A DNA stretch of 64,000 nucleotides, from contig CAYZGO010000004.1 in NCBI GenBank assembly GCA_964478075.1, positions 91,659 to 155,658 on the forward strand, in the 5' to 3' direction. Origin of the DNA: DAOUEX01 sp034430235. Its GTDB lineage: Bacteria > Chloroflexota > Anaerolineae > UBA2200. This document shows, one piece after another, positions 52,993 through 62,064 of the stretch; position 1 is the first letter of the stretch; every line of letters starts with the position of its first letter. A model generated the notes under the pieces. It was given only the letters and a program-made list of their open reading frames with translations, was not told the DNA's origin and ran no database searches. Position numbers and translations under genes: made by a program.

Positions 52993-55020
52993 TCATTCTC
53001 GCGGTCCGCTCTGTCCTGTTCCCATCGATATGAACAACACAAACTCCCGTCCCGGGATCGCTGACGGATGGAGGTACGCAAGGCCATCGGGATAGGTCTG
53101 CTTCAGTGTGATGAGGGAGCCCCTGTCTTCGCGATGGAGCACAAAAAGCGCGCTCTGGTTCGGATCGGTCCTCTGTATGCACTGCTCGACTGACCCCAAG
53201 GTGCTGACCCAGGTGATATCACCCACCTCAATGGAGACATTGCGGGCATCCACCCAATGAGGCCATACCGGCATACAGACGTTATCCAGGGTGCCCAGGG
53301 TTTCCGTGAAGCCACGGATGGCCTGGGCCATCTCTGTTGCGTTTCCTGCCGACTGCCGATATTGCTCGGCAAAGGGGCCAAAGTAGTAGCGGAAAGTATG
53401 TTGGACGTTTGCCCAAAGCACCAAGCCAATAATCAGTGCTGCCACCACCCTACCGGGCCACGTCCCCAGGGATGCGCGGATCTGCCGTGCCAGAAGAGCC
53501 AACGCCAAGGCCACCAGGACGAACGTGGTCGGAATAGCCCCGCCGGAACGACTGATACTGGGATTCTCCGCCGGGAAGGCGAGGCTCAGCGTGGAGGGCA
53601 GGAGCATGATCACCGTAGCCAGCAGCAGGTAGAGGCTCATCAGGTCACGGTAGCGTATCAGTCGGAAGATAGCGAAGGCTACGCCCAGGACGAAGAGCCC
53701 GCCAGTGACGATGTCCAGACTGGGATCGTGAGGGATATTGGTCATCCAAACCACATCGCCGTTCCAGTTGAACATGAGTAGGCTGTTTTTCAGATTGTCC
53801 AGGAAGACACGGAGGACATCCTGGGGGAGAGCCCGCTCCCAATCAATGGCGCGCGTCAAGGACCGATACCAGAACATGCGTGGGTTGTCCATCCAGACAC
53901 GCATCAAGGGCAGGAAGACGAGGAAAGCCACGGCGGCGGTCAGCAGGCCATTCTTGATCAAGGCCCTGCGGTTGGTCCAGCCCGGGCCGGCCTTGAAGAG
54001 CAGGTGCAGGCCAATGATAGCCACGACCACGGCCGACGCCATGCGGAAGGGCGTGTAACCGTGCAGGCCAATGCCCATCATCAACCCACACCAAAGGAAG
54101 TCGTTGCGGCGTCCGTGTTTCAGTCCCCGCACCAAGAAATAGAGAGTCATGGCCAAGGGCAGGGCCGTGAAGGGGAAGCGGAGCGCGGACCGGCTCAGGG
54201 CCAGGTGCCACTTGGAAGCCGCGACAAAGAACGCCGCCAAGAGACCGATTTCCTCGTCGAACATCTCCCGGGCCATCAAGTAGGTAGCCAGGATAGTGAG
54301 GACGCCAATGAGAGCCGTCCCCCACTTCAGGCTCAGGTGGCTGACCCCCCAACCGCGGATCTGGATGATGGCCGCGGTCATGTAGAACTGCCAGGGTTCC
54401 CGACCCGTGTTACGCGTGAAAAAGATGGGCCGCTTGCCGTCCAGGACATCTTTGATGTCCTGGAGCTTTTCGGCGTGGTCGCTGGTCATCTCTGCTGGAA
54501 TGAGATCCAATTGATAGTAGCGCAGAAACGCGCCCATCACCAGGATGCCCACCAGGGCCAGGAAGGGCCAAGAGAGCCGAATCCCCTGCCGCCAGTTCCG
54601 CAGAGCAGCTTTCCAACGTTCCATCAACCTCGGTTGAAGCTCACCGAAGGCCAGGAGGCAGGCAATGATTGAACCCAGCCAGGGCACAACGTTCTGCTGT
54701 CGGAAGGTGTTGCCGCCGAAACGGCTGTAAGCCACCGCGGCCAGGAGGCCGCTCATACCGGCAAAGATGATCCGCCACGGGCTGGTCAACAGGGGCAGCC
54801 ATCGATCTTTCTTTTCTGGGACATCCAAGGCTGGGCGTACGTGAGCCGCTGTGTCTCCGCGCAAGGCCCACAAGAAGCAGGCCAGGCTGAGCCCATATGC
54901 GAGGATGCCATCCAGGATGAAGACGTGGCCAGCCACGGCCCGCTGCGCCCAGAAGGCTAGGCCCACAGCCAACACGAGAAGGATAGTAGTCTTAGCCCGC
55001 TGTCGTACGTACTTCATCAT
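52993..55020 (-). CDS. GT-C membrane glycosyltransferase (ArnT/PMT2-like)
   Basis: The protein of 675 residues has about 12 membrane helices. RYYQLDLIPAEMTSDHAEKLQDIKDVL is the first outer loop with the acidic motif of GT-C enzymes. DGKRPIFFTRNTGREPWQFYMTA and SKWHLALSRSALRFPFTALPLAMT match the paralogue at 50092-52173. The C-terminal outer domain has LGTLDNVCMPVWPHWVDARNV. The start ATGATG overlaps the stop of the GT4 gene upstream, so the two are coupled. It probably uses a polyprenyl-phosphate-sugar as donor. Confidence 0.87.
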   Translation of the reverse strand: MMKYVRQRAKTTILLVLAVGLAFWAQRAVAGHVFILDGILAYGLSLACFLWALRGDTAAHVRPALDVPEKKDRWLPLLTSPWRIIFAGMSGLLAAVAYSRFGGNTFRQQNVVPWLGSIIACLLAFGELQPRLMERWKAALRNWRQGIRLSWPFLALVGILVMGAFLRYYQLDLIPAEMTSDHAEKLQDIKDVLDGKRPIFFTRNTGREPWQFYMTAAIIQIRGWGVSHLSLKWGTALIGVLTILATYLMAREMFDEEIGLLAAFFVAASKWHLALSRSALRFPFTALPLAMTLYFLVRGLKHGRRNDFLWCGLMMGIGLHGYTPFRMASAVVVAIIGLHLLFKAGPGWTNRRALIKNGLLTAAVAFLVFLPLMRVWMDNPRMFWYRSLTRAIDWERALPQDVLRVFLDNLKNSLLMFNWNGDVVWMTNIPHDPSLDIVTGGLFVLGVAFAIFRLIRYRDLMSLYLLLATVIMLLPSTLSLAFPAENPSISRSGGAIPTTFVLVALALALLARQIRASLGTWPGRVVAALIIGLVLWANVQHTFRYYFGPFAEQYRQSAGNATEMAQAIRGFTETLGTLDNVCMPVWPHWVDARNVSIEVGDITWVSTLGSVEQCIQRTDPNQSALFVLHREDRGSLITLKQTYPDGLAYLHPSAIPGREFVLFISMGTGQSGPRE

Positions 55021-56171
55021 CGTCTTCCTGAGGCACTGCCGAAGAGTTGCTCGTATTCCGCCACCGTCTGCTGCACGTCAAAAAGAGCAGCAATAGCCTC
55101 GCGTGGTCTGACATAGGACGAGCGATTGCGGATCACCTTGAGGATGGCGGCGGCGATGGCCCGCTCATCCTCAACGGGTACAACCTCCCCCATGCCGGTC
55201 AGGCGGATCGGTTGACGTACACCAGGCAGGTCGCTAGCCACCACCGGCGTCCCACAAAGCATGGATTCCACCTGAACCAAGCCAAATGATTCCGTGGAGT
55301 TGATGCTCGAAAGCACCAGCACATCGCAACTGGCAAAGAAGGTGGACATCTTCTGAGGGTCAAGGACGCCCAGGAACGCAAGGTAGGGCCGGTTCTGCTC
55401 GACCAGCGGCTGAAGCCTGGCGAAGTAGGCATTCTCACCAACGACATTCCGATATTCGCCGGCGAAGAGGATACGGACGTTCGGCACTTCTGACAGGATG
55501 TGGGGGAGAGCGCCCAGCAGATATTCGACTCCCTTCTCAGCGGCGATGCGCGCTGCAAACCCAATGACTCGCTGGTCATTGAGCCCCAACCGATCTCTGA
55601 AGGCTTGACAGGCTACCGGATCTACCGATGGGATGACAACTGGCGGGTGAATGATACTGAGTTTACCTTTGAACCTGGACAGGTACGGCGAATGGGTGGC
55701 ATAGTCCTCGGTGTAGGCCACAATGCCATCGGCGAAAAGCCCCGCCATATAGTTCCCAACGTGGACCACGGCCCCCACCAATCGGTTGAAAGCACCTGGC
55801 GGCAACTGCAGGTCGCAGTGGTAAGTAATGTAGCAGGGACGGCCCACGACACAGCGGCAGAGGAAACTCAGAAGGCTGGCCTCGAACTGGGGCAGGTGGA
55901 TACTCACCACTTCGTGCTCCCTGATGAGACGTAGCGCCCACCAAGCAAAGGTGGGCATGATCACACCCTTGCTGACCCTCATAACCACGGGCACGCGCAC
56001 CACCCGGACGCCGTTCATCACCTCTACCCTAGGCAACTCCCGAGCGTAGCGAGAGGTGAGCACCGTCACTTCGTGCCCCCGCGCGGCCATGGCCTCGGCT
56101 AACCGCTGGACGTAGATAGTCAGCCCGCTGACGTGAGGACGGTAGTACGTCAGAGCAATCAGAATCTTCAT
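55017..56171 (-). CDS. GT4 family glycosyltransferase
   Basis: The 384-residue GT-B enzyme has the start MKILIALTYYRPHVSGLTIYVQRLAEAMAARGHEV and a donor site with SSINSTESFGLVQVESMLCGTPVVASDLPGV, where the E-x7-E motif binds the nucleotide sugar. It acts on the inner face of the membrane. The first 50 residues closely match the decayed fragment at 57890-58054. The ATG lies directly after the stop of the epimerase gene, with GAGGTG in the end of that gene. It overlaps the GT-C gene that follows by four bases. Confidence 0.9.
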   Translation of the reverse strand: MKILIALTYYRPHVSGLTIYVQRLAEAMAARGHEVTVLTSRYARELPRVEVMNGVRVVRVPVVMRVSKGVIMPTFAWWALRLIREHEVVSIHLPQFEASLLSFLCRCVVGRPCYITYHCDLQLPPGAFNRLVGAVVHVGNYMAGLFADGIVAYTEDYATHSPYLSRFKGKLSIIHPPVVIPSVDPVACQAFRDRLGLNDQRVIGFAARIAAEKGVEYLLGALPHILSEVPNVRILFAGEYRNVVGENAYFARLQPLVEQNRPYLAFLGVLDPQKMSTFFASCDVLVLSSINSTESFGLVQVESMLCGTPVVASDLPGVRQPIRLTGMGEVVPVEDERAIAAAILKVIRNRSSYVRPREAIAALFDVQQTVAEYEQLFGSASGRR

Positions 56172-57200
56172 TCACACCTCAAACAGCTTGCGGTTCTGCA
56201 GGATCCAGTCCACTAACTTCCTCACCCCTTCCGCCACCCCTACTTTCGGCGACCAGCCAAGTTCACGCTGGGCCTTGACGATGCTGGACACGTACATCTT
56301 CTGATCACCTGGACGCCAGTCGTCGTAATTCACTTCAATCCGTCTCCGCAGGAGCTGCTCCAGCATAGGGCCGAACTCCGCCCACACAGAGATGGTCTGT
56401 CCCACTCCCCCGCCAATGTTGTAGACCTGTCCTGCCGATGTGCCGATGCGCTCCACGGCTGCCTCGAAGACGTCCAGCAGATCGTCAATGTACAGGACAT
56501 CGCGTACCTGCTTGCCATCGCCGTAGATAGTAATGGGCTGGCCGGTCACGGCAGCGATGGCGAACCAGGCAACCCAACCTTGGTCCTCCACGCCCATCTG
56601 CCGGGGGCCGTAGATGCACGATTGGCGGAGGACCACTGTGCGCAGGCCGTAGATGCGGGCGTAGTCCCGCACGTACTGATCGGCAGCCCCCTTGGAGCAC
56701 CCGTAGGGCGAATGGAAGTCCAAAGGACGGGTCTCGCTGATCCCTTGCGGCAGGTCACGGTACCTGTAGCGGGTGGCATCCTCCACGACCTCCAGGCCCT
56801 CCATGGCGCCGTATACCTTGTTGGTGGATGCAAAAAGGAAAATGGGGTCATTGGCGGCATGCCGAGCCGCTTCCAGGACATTGAAAGTGCCCAGGGCATT
56901 GGCCTCAAAGTCCTCGCGCGGATTGGTCACCGAGGTGGTCACTGCCGTCTGGCCGGCCAGATGATACACCTGCATCGCGCCTCGCGTCGCCTCCAGGAGA
57001 GCCGCGTAGTCGCGCAGGTCGGCCTGCACCAGGCGGAAGGCATCTGCCCCATGGCGTTCCCGCAGCCAGGCCACATTGTCGGGGGTCCCCTGGCGACAGA
57101 GGTTATCGAACACCACCACGTCATGTCCCTGGCTGAGCAGGCGATGCACCAGGTTGCAGCCGATGAAGCCAGCACCACCAGTCACAAGCGCCTTCATCAA
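56172..57200 (-). CDS. NAD-dependent epimerase, CDP-paratose 2-epimerase-like
   Basis: The 342-residue SDR enzyme has GGAGFIGCN for NAD, the catalytic-site segment FASTNKVYGAMEG and YGCSKGAADQYVRDYARIYG with the Tyr-Lys pair. DNLCRQGTPDNVAWL, PLDFHSPYGCSKGAADQY and SCIYGPRQMGVEDQGWVAWF are nearly signature sequences of the CDP-paratose 2-epimerase (RfbE) branch, which makes CDP-tyvelose. That suggests, but does not prove, a dideoxy-sugar or a related one in the glycan. No CDP-glucose dehydratase genes for the upstream steps are in this window. It is the first gene of the leftward cluster ending at 37304. Confidence 0.88.
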   Translation of the reverse strand: MMKALVTGGAGFIGCNLVHRLLSQGHDVVVFDNLCRQGTPDNVAWLRERHGADAFRLVQADLRDYAALLEATRGAMQVYHLAGQTAVTTSVTNPREDFEANALGTFNVLEAARHAANDPIFLFASTNKVYGAMEGLEVVEDATRYRYRDLPQGISETRPLDFHSPYGCSKGAADQYVRDYARIYGLRTVVLRQSCIYGPRQMGVEDQGWVAWFAIAAVTGQPITIYGDGKQVRDVLYIDDLLDVFEAAVERIGTSAGQVYNIGGGVGQTISVWAEFGPMLEQLLRRRIEVNYDDWRPGDQKMYVSSIVKAQRELGWSPKVGVAEGVRKLVDWILQNRKLFEV

Positions 57201-57889
57201 ATGTCACCTCTTGGTCGCAGAGTCTTTTGCCTGAGCCCCGCCCCCCTCAGGCGGAGTGGAAGAGCGCAATCCCCTCCTCGCGCTGATGAGCCAACACAGC
57301 AGCAAGCCCCTCTTGGCAAGGGACTCCGCATCAGCGGCGCAACTTCAAGCCGATTAGTTTTCGCCACGGGACACTCCTTTGGTGGGCTGATGCATCGCAT
57401 GACCTAAGTGCTATCACAGGGCAAGGAGCACACCATGAGTGATAGCGGATGGGGCTATCATACCATAAAAGGCGCGATTAAGCAACCCTTACGTGTCTCA
57501 AGTTCAGCCAAAACTGCATCATGGTACACATGATTACACGGATTTCCACGAAAGGCATAAGAATGATCCGCGGGATTCGGTTTCTGTCCCTGTCTCGGCT
57601 GTCCCTGATGCCTGCCCCGGCTACGTCGACGCCTTGCCCTGGCGACCCCGTCTGTGTCGGCACAGCCGGGACAGGCAAGACAGGGCAAACAGGGGCCGTG
57701 AGGACAAGGCGCGTTATTCGTGTACAAGCACTCCCACGCCCCGAGATCTGGGTAAACTCCAGTACATGTTACGTAAAATGTCACTGAAGAGGTGCAGTTC
57801 ACTCACATGACAACGTCACCGAGGAAGCTATGCCTAATAGAACGACGACAACACCTGCGGCTGATGCACATCAAACGCTTGGGACGCGG
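57201..57889. other. Non-coding stretch with repeat-like DNA
   Basis: I see no gene. A small hairpin CCTGAG/CTCAGG lies at 57230-57251. A stretch around 57530-57580 reads like the kind of short intergenic repeat found in many environmental genomes, and 57560-57720 is G/C-rich with repeated CTGTCTCGGCTGTCC-like units. Confidence 0.4.
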
Positions 57890-58054
57890 AGTGCGTACAC
57901 CGTTGTGCATCTCCTCCTTGGGCAGCTCTCTCCTACACTGGGAAGTCAGCACAGCAATTTGGTGACCACGACGCACCAGCCCCTCTGCCAGGCGTCTTGC
58001 ATAAGCAGTCAGACCAGTCCAGTGAGGATCATAGTATGTCAGCACCATGAGGAC
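57890..58054 (-). pseudogene. N-terminal fragment of a GT4 glycosyltransferase
   Basis: On the minus strand, about 52 codons encode LTYYDPHWTGLTAYARRLAE and RRGHQIAVLTSQCRRELP, ending NGVR. They align residue by residue with the start of the GT4 at 55017-56171 (LTYYRPHVSGLTIYVQRLAE, RGHEVTVLTS, NGVR). After NGVR the likeness stops and other frames show scattered remains such as LRVPSV. A TAA precedes the fragment in frame. It is a truncated, decayed copy. Confidence 0.75.
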
Positions 58055-58182
58055 TTACAGTCCAGGCCAGTCTCCACCTCACTGCTTCGTGCATCAATGG
58101 TCAAACCTCTTTGGTCGAATTGCTGTATGAGAACAGGTGCTTCAGTTCAGCGATTGACGCAGTACTCTGTAGATCATTTGCA

Positions 58183-59274
58183 TTACGTCGAATGAGTCCT
58201 GGACCCTACTTGGGCCAGCACATTGCGCAGGCGTGTATACGAATAGCCCTCGATCCAGGCAGCGCTGATTCCCAGCACTGCCAGGGCCAGATAGCTGAAA
58301 GCATGTAAGAGCAGCGCGTAACCCAGCGCCACATCCCTGCTCACGCCAAACAAAGAAAGAGAGATGACGGTGAGATACTCAAATACGCCTACGTAGCCGG
58401 GCGAGGAAGGCACAACCATGCCCAGCGACGTAAAGCAGAGCACAATCAACGCGGCTGTGAAAGGCAGGTCCAAACCAGCAGCCCGCATCACCACGTAGAA
58501 CTGCACTGCCGCACTGAGCCAGACGGCCAGCGACCAGCCCCCTACCCCCACGGCACTCCGCCACGAACCAAGCGCCGCCAGTCCATCAACAGCCGATACT
58601 ACACCATGCCTGAGCCAATCCCGATCCAGGAAGCTAAACCGCGCTACCAGACCATTAAGGAACGCCAGACTCTGCTCCTTTAGAGAGGCAATGACAACCA
58701 GGAACAGGACAGCCACAATGGCTAGCAGGCCGATGCCCAAGGCCGGACGGACAAGGGCAGCGGGCAGGGGAATAGAAGGGATGAGCAGAAGCAGGAGAAA
58801 CACAATGGTCAGCGTATCAGCAACGCGCTCTACGACTACTGTGGAGAGTGCACGCACTACGCTCAGTCGCTCCGCTGCTTCGTGCAGAGGCTGGCTGGTC
58901 TCTTTGGTGTAATCACCGTGCGAGGGGGGACTCTCGTCTGTGACAGTTGGCGCAGCACTCTGCAACTCCGCGCAGAGATAGGCCTTCAACACATCCCCCA
59001 ACCTGAAAGGGGACACATTATTGACCAGGTAGCCAATGCTCAGGACATTGAACAGCCTGCCTATCTTCAGCCCCGACAATGGATAGAACAAGAGACGCCA
59101 GCGAAAAGCACGAGCCAGCATCCCAAAGACCAGGATGCCAAATGCAGGCAACAGTAGAATATAGTGCACATCGCTGAGCGCCTCCAGCAGGCTGCGGAAA
59201 TCAATGCCTCTGGCAGCCAGATAGAGGCAAAGCAAGCTTACAACGATGCCAACCCATAGACGCCAGTTCTTCAT
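58183..59274 (-). CDS. LPG-synthase-TM (AglD/UPF0104-like) membrane protein
   Basis: The protein of 363 residues has about eight membrane helices. RAFRWRLLFYPLSGLKIGRLFNVLSIGYLVNNVSPFRLGDVLKAYL is the conserved early part of the LPG-synthase-TM family, and GMVVPSSPGYVGVFEYLTV is the usual later signature. Members occur beside glycosyltransferases and may flip lipids or lipid-linked sugars. The ATG at 59274 follows a promoter so closely that the mRNA is probably leaderless; an in-frame TTG at 59283 lies within the -10 box. It ends 129 bases before the GT4 fragment. Confidence 0.87.
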   Translation of the reverse strand: MKNWRLWVGIVVSLLCLYLAARGIDFRSLLEALSDVHYILLLPAFGILVFGMLARAFRWRLLFYPLSGLKIGRLFNVLSIGYLVNNVSPFRLGDVLKAYLCAELQSAAPTVTDESPPSHGDYTKETSQPLHEAAERLSVVRALSTVVVERVADTLTIVFLLLLLIPSIPLPAALVRPALGIGLLAIVAVLFLVVIASLKEQSLAFLNGLVARFSFLDRDWLRHGVVSAVDGLAALGSWRSAVGVGGWSLAVWLSAAVQFYVVMRAAGLDLPFTAALIVLCFTSLGMVVPSSPGYVGVFEYLTVISLSLFGVSRDVALGYALLLHAFSYLALAVLGISAAWIEGYSYTRLRNVLAQVGSRTHST

Positions 59275-59282
59275 TGCGGGCA

Positions 59283-59311
59283 ATTATACCACGTCGCTAA
59301 TGTCCCTGCAA
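59283..59311 (-). promoter_or_regulatory. Promoter of the AglD-like gene, leaderless
   Basis: On the minus strand, TTGCAG (59306-59311), 17 bases, and a perfect TATAAT (59283-59288). Transcription would begin about one or two bases before the ATG at 59274. No ribosome site is possible. Confidence 0.7.
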
Positions 59312-59344
59312 GAAGCCAGAATCTGAAGGCTGCACGACAGATTG

Positions 59345-59590
59345 GGGGCAAAAACAGGCTCCAAGCGGACGACAGTCCGCGTCGTATGCCAGACACGTGG
59401 CTAACGAAGCGCACTGACTGGAGACGGGGACTATCGCATCTTTGACGTCGCCACGAAGGTGCTCAGGTTATTCTCTTTCTGTGAAGTGCGTTGCCTGGGC
59501 GGCGGTGGAACGAGACATGGGAACTAGTTCACCAAAAACTTCAAGTCTGACGCAGACCCGAATCTGAATACCGGTATTTCACCTTCAACG
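59345..59590 (-). repeat. Long dispersed repeat, copy 2 (inverted)
   Basis: It matches 6590-6840 in reverse complement, with the same blocks in the same order. See copy 1. Confidence 0.6.
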
Positions 59591-59752
59591 TGCATCGGCG
59601 CTCGCCTACCGCTCTGCTTCTACGAGATCCCACATACCTGAGTTGGAGCCTATCTTGCGGGCCGCTCGATTGCCCTGGAAGGCATAGTTGTCGATGAAGC
59701 CTACTCTCTGGCAGCCCGCAAGTTGCTCCTCGAGAGCGGCCTAACGTCACAC
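59591..59752 (-). pseudogene. Decayed 3' end of an unknown gene
   Basis: Directly after the stop of the SelD fusion, the minus strand encodes ALEEQLAGCQRVGFIDNYAF then QGNRAARKIGSNSGMWDLVE and a stop near 59610. It reads like the C-terminus of a real protein but lacks a start; in-frame stops precede it. The family is unknown to me. A second short run, MHVEGEIPVFRFGSASDLKF (about 59530-59600), follows within the repeat. Confidence 0.4.
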
Positions 59753-61957
59753 CTATCGAACGACAATCTTTCCCGGCCCCGCCTCGGTGAAATCGCCGAT
59801 GTAGGTGGCATCGGCGACGCCGTTCTCCAGCAGTGCCTGCAGCATCTCGTCCTTCCTTGACGAGGGAACGGCGATCAGCAACCCGCCCGAGGTCTGGGCA
59901 TCGCAGAGGACGAGTTTGGCGGTTTGGGAGATGCTCTCGCCCCACTCCACGCCGTCGGCGACGAAATCGAGGTTGGAGAGCGTGCCGCCGGGGACCACTC
60001 CCGCAGCGGCGAGATGCCAGGCCTCTTTGATGGAGGGCACCCTGTCGAGATAGATGACGGCATCAACCCTGCTGTACTTCGTCATCCATCGCAGATGCCC
60101 TAGTAGGCCGAACCCGGTGACGTCGGTACAGGCGTGCGCCCCGAATTTGACCATCACCTCCGCCGCCTCGCGATTGAGCTGGCTCATTATCTCGATAGCG
60201 AGATTGGCCGTCTTTTCTTCCGTCAGGCCGCGCTTCACGGCGGTGGAGATGATTCCAACCCCGATGGGCTTGGTCAGGATGATGGCATCGCCGGGCCGGG
60301 CATTGCAGTTGGTCAAGATACGGTTCGGGTCAACGATTCCCACGACCGCCAGGCCAAACATGGGCTCAGTGGCATCCACCGTGTGTCCGCCGATAATGGC
60401 GATTCCGGCCTCCTGCGCTTTATCCTGGGCCCCCTGGAGAATCCTTTGCAGAACCTCCATCGGCAGGCGGTTGGAGGGGAAGGCGACAATGTTGATGGCG
60501 CACAGTGGCCTCCCTCCCATTGCGTAGATATCGCTCAGTGAGTTGGCGGCGGAGATCGCTCCAAAGTGATAGGGGTCGTCCACGATGGGCGTGAAAAAGT
60601 CCACCGTGTGCACCAGCGCCGTATCGTCATTCAAACGATACACGGCAGCGTCGTCGCAGGTCTCCGTCCCCACCAGCACGTTAGGGTCCACGGGTATAGG
60701 CATACCTGCCAGGACGCTCTCCAGGGCCTGGGGGCGAAGCTTGCAGGCGCATCCGAGCCCATGGGTGAAGTGGGTGAGCTTGACCTCCGCCAGGGTGACA
60801 GGGATGGGGGAAGCCAAGGCTTCCTCGGGCTGTAGGCGTTTCACGGCCTGGACAATCATCTCCACGGCCCTGTCCACCTCCTCCACGGTGGTCATCCTGC
60901 CGGTAGAGAAGCGAACGGTACCCATGGCGTATTCCACAGGGACATTCATAGCCCGGAGGACGTGGGAAAGGTCTACCTCGTCCGCGTGGCAGGCTGCGCC
61001 TGCCGAGGCGGCCACCCCTTCGAGCTCGGAAAGGAGCGTGTTCGCCTCCAGCCCAAGGAAACTCACGCTTAGGGTGTTTGGAAGGCGTTTCTCAGGATGG
61101 CCATTGAGCCTTACGTTCCGCAACCCCCTTTTCAGGCCGGCGTCCAGCCTGTCCCGCGCCTCCCTCATCCGGGCGACGTTCTCTTCCAGATCGCGTTTGG
61201 CGATTTCGCACGCCTTGCCCAAGCCGACGACCTCCAGCACGTTCTCCGTCCCAGCTCTCATGGCCTGCTCCTGTCCAGCGCCATGGACAAACTTTGCCAA
61301 CCCGACGCCGGAGTGGATGTAGAGGGCGCCGACCCCCTTTGGGGCGTAGAGCTTGTGGCCGGCTACGGAGAGAAGGTCCACCCCCAGCTCATCAACCCGG
61401 ACGGGGATCTTGCCCACGGACTGGGCCGCATCGGTGTGCACGATGATCCCGTTCCGTTGTGCTATGCGGGCGATCTCGGCGATGGGCTGTATCGTCCCCA
61501 CCTCGTTGTTAGCGTGCATGATGCTGATCAGGATCGTCTGGCGTGTTATGGCCTTCTCCACCCCGGCGACGTCAATCAGGCCATATTCATCCACCGGGAG
61601 ATAGGTCACCCTGAACCCATTCTCTTCCAAGTATTTGCACACCTCGAGCACCGAATCGTGCTCGATGGAGGAAGTAATGATGTGATTCCCTTTCTCCCGA
61701 TAGGCGAAGGCAATGCCCTTAATGGCATAGTTGTTCGACTCACTCCCCCCACTGGTGAATATCACTTCATAGGGCTGGCAGCGAAGCAGTTCTGCCACTT
61801 GGCGGCGGGCATGCTCCACCGCACGCTTGGCCTCAACACCATACCAGTGGGCGCTGGAAGGATTGCCAAAGTGTTCTTCCAAATAGGGGCGCATCGCTTC
61901 GACGACCTCCGGGGCAATCGGCGTTGTGGCATTATAATCCAGATAAATCGGCTTCAT
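59753..61957 (-). CDS. Cysteine desulfurase fused to selenophosphate synthetase
   Basis: The 734-residue protein joins two selenium enzymes. Residues 1-380 are a NifS-type cysteine desulfurase: YLDYNATTPI at the start, K202 in SVAGHKLYAPKG for pyridoxal phosphate, and the catalytic loop Cys C323 in SAGAACHADEVDLS. Residues 390-734 are SelD: LTHFTHGLGCACK with C403, C405 and K406, then TVDFFTPIVDDPYHFGAI, and TDVTGFGLLGHL. The first domain would hand selenium from selenocysteine to the second, which makes selenophosphate. Fusions of this kind are known. The ATG at 61957 has GGAGGA upstream; the frame opens at 61999. Confidence 0.95.
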   Translation of the reverse strand: MKPIYLDYNATTPIAPEVVEAMRPYLEEHFGNPSSAHWYGVEAKRAVEHARRQVAELLRCQPYEVIFTSGGSESNNYAIKGIAFAYREKGNHIITSSIEHDSVLEVCKYLEENGFRVTYLPVDEYGLIDVAGVEKAITRQTILISIMHANNEVGTIQPIAEIARIAQRNGIIVHTDAAQSVGKIPVRVDELGVDLLSVAGHKLYAPKGVGALYIHSGVGLAKFVHGAGQEQAMRAGTENVLEVVGLGKACEIAKRDLEENVARMREARDRLDAGLKRGLRNVRLNGHPEKRLPNTLSVSFLGLEANTLLSELEGVAASAGAACHADEVDLSHVLRAMNVPVEYAMGTVRFSTGRMTTVEEVDRAVEMIVQAVKRLQPEEALASPIPVTLAEVKLTHFTHGLGCACKLRPQALESVLAGMPIPVDPNVLVGTETCDDAAVYRLNDDTALVHTVDFFTPIVDDPYHFGAISAANSLSDIYAMGGRPLCAINIVAFPSNRLPMEVLQRILQGAQDKAQEAGIAIIGGHTVDATEPMFGLAVVGIVDPNRILTNCNARPGDAIILTKPIGVGIISTAVKRGLTEEKTANLAIEIMSQLNREAAEVMVKFGAHACTDVTGFGLLGHLRWMTKYSRVDAVIYLDRVPSIKEAWHLAAAGVVPGGTLSNLDFVADGVEWGESISQTAKLVLCDAQTSGGLLIAVPSSRKDEMLQALLENGVADATYIGDFTEAGPGKIVVR

Positions 61958-62012
61958 CCGTTCCTCCGCGATTTGTTTTCGAGGACAACCTACCACCATA
62001 GCAATCTAACAT

Positions 62013-62041
62013 ATAATAGCAGCCGCGTCAAACTGCTTCAA
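62013..62041 (-). promoter_or_regulatory. Promoter of the desulfurase-SelD gene
   Basis: On the minus strand, TTGAAG (62036-62041), 17 bases, and TATTAT (62013-62018). A second, overlapping option is TTGACG followed by 17 bases and TAGATT. The leader would be about 50 bases. Confidence 0.5.
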
Positions 62042-62064
62042 TCTGAGGGAGTTTGAAAAATCGA

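Noticed and set aside
57458..57802. Minus-strand frame of 114 codons with many Cys
   Set aside because: Odd composition, no ribosome site, and part of it reads like a common intergenic repeat.
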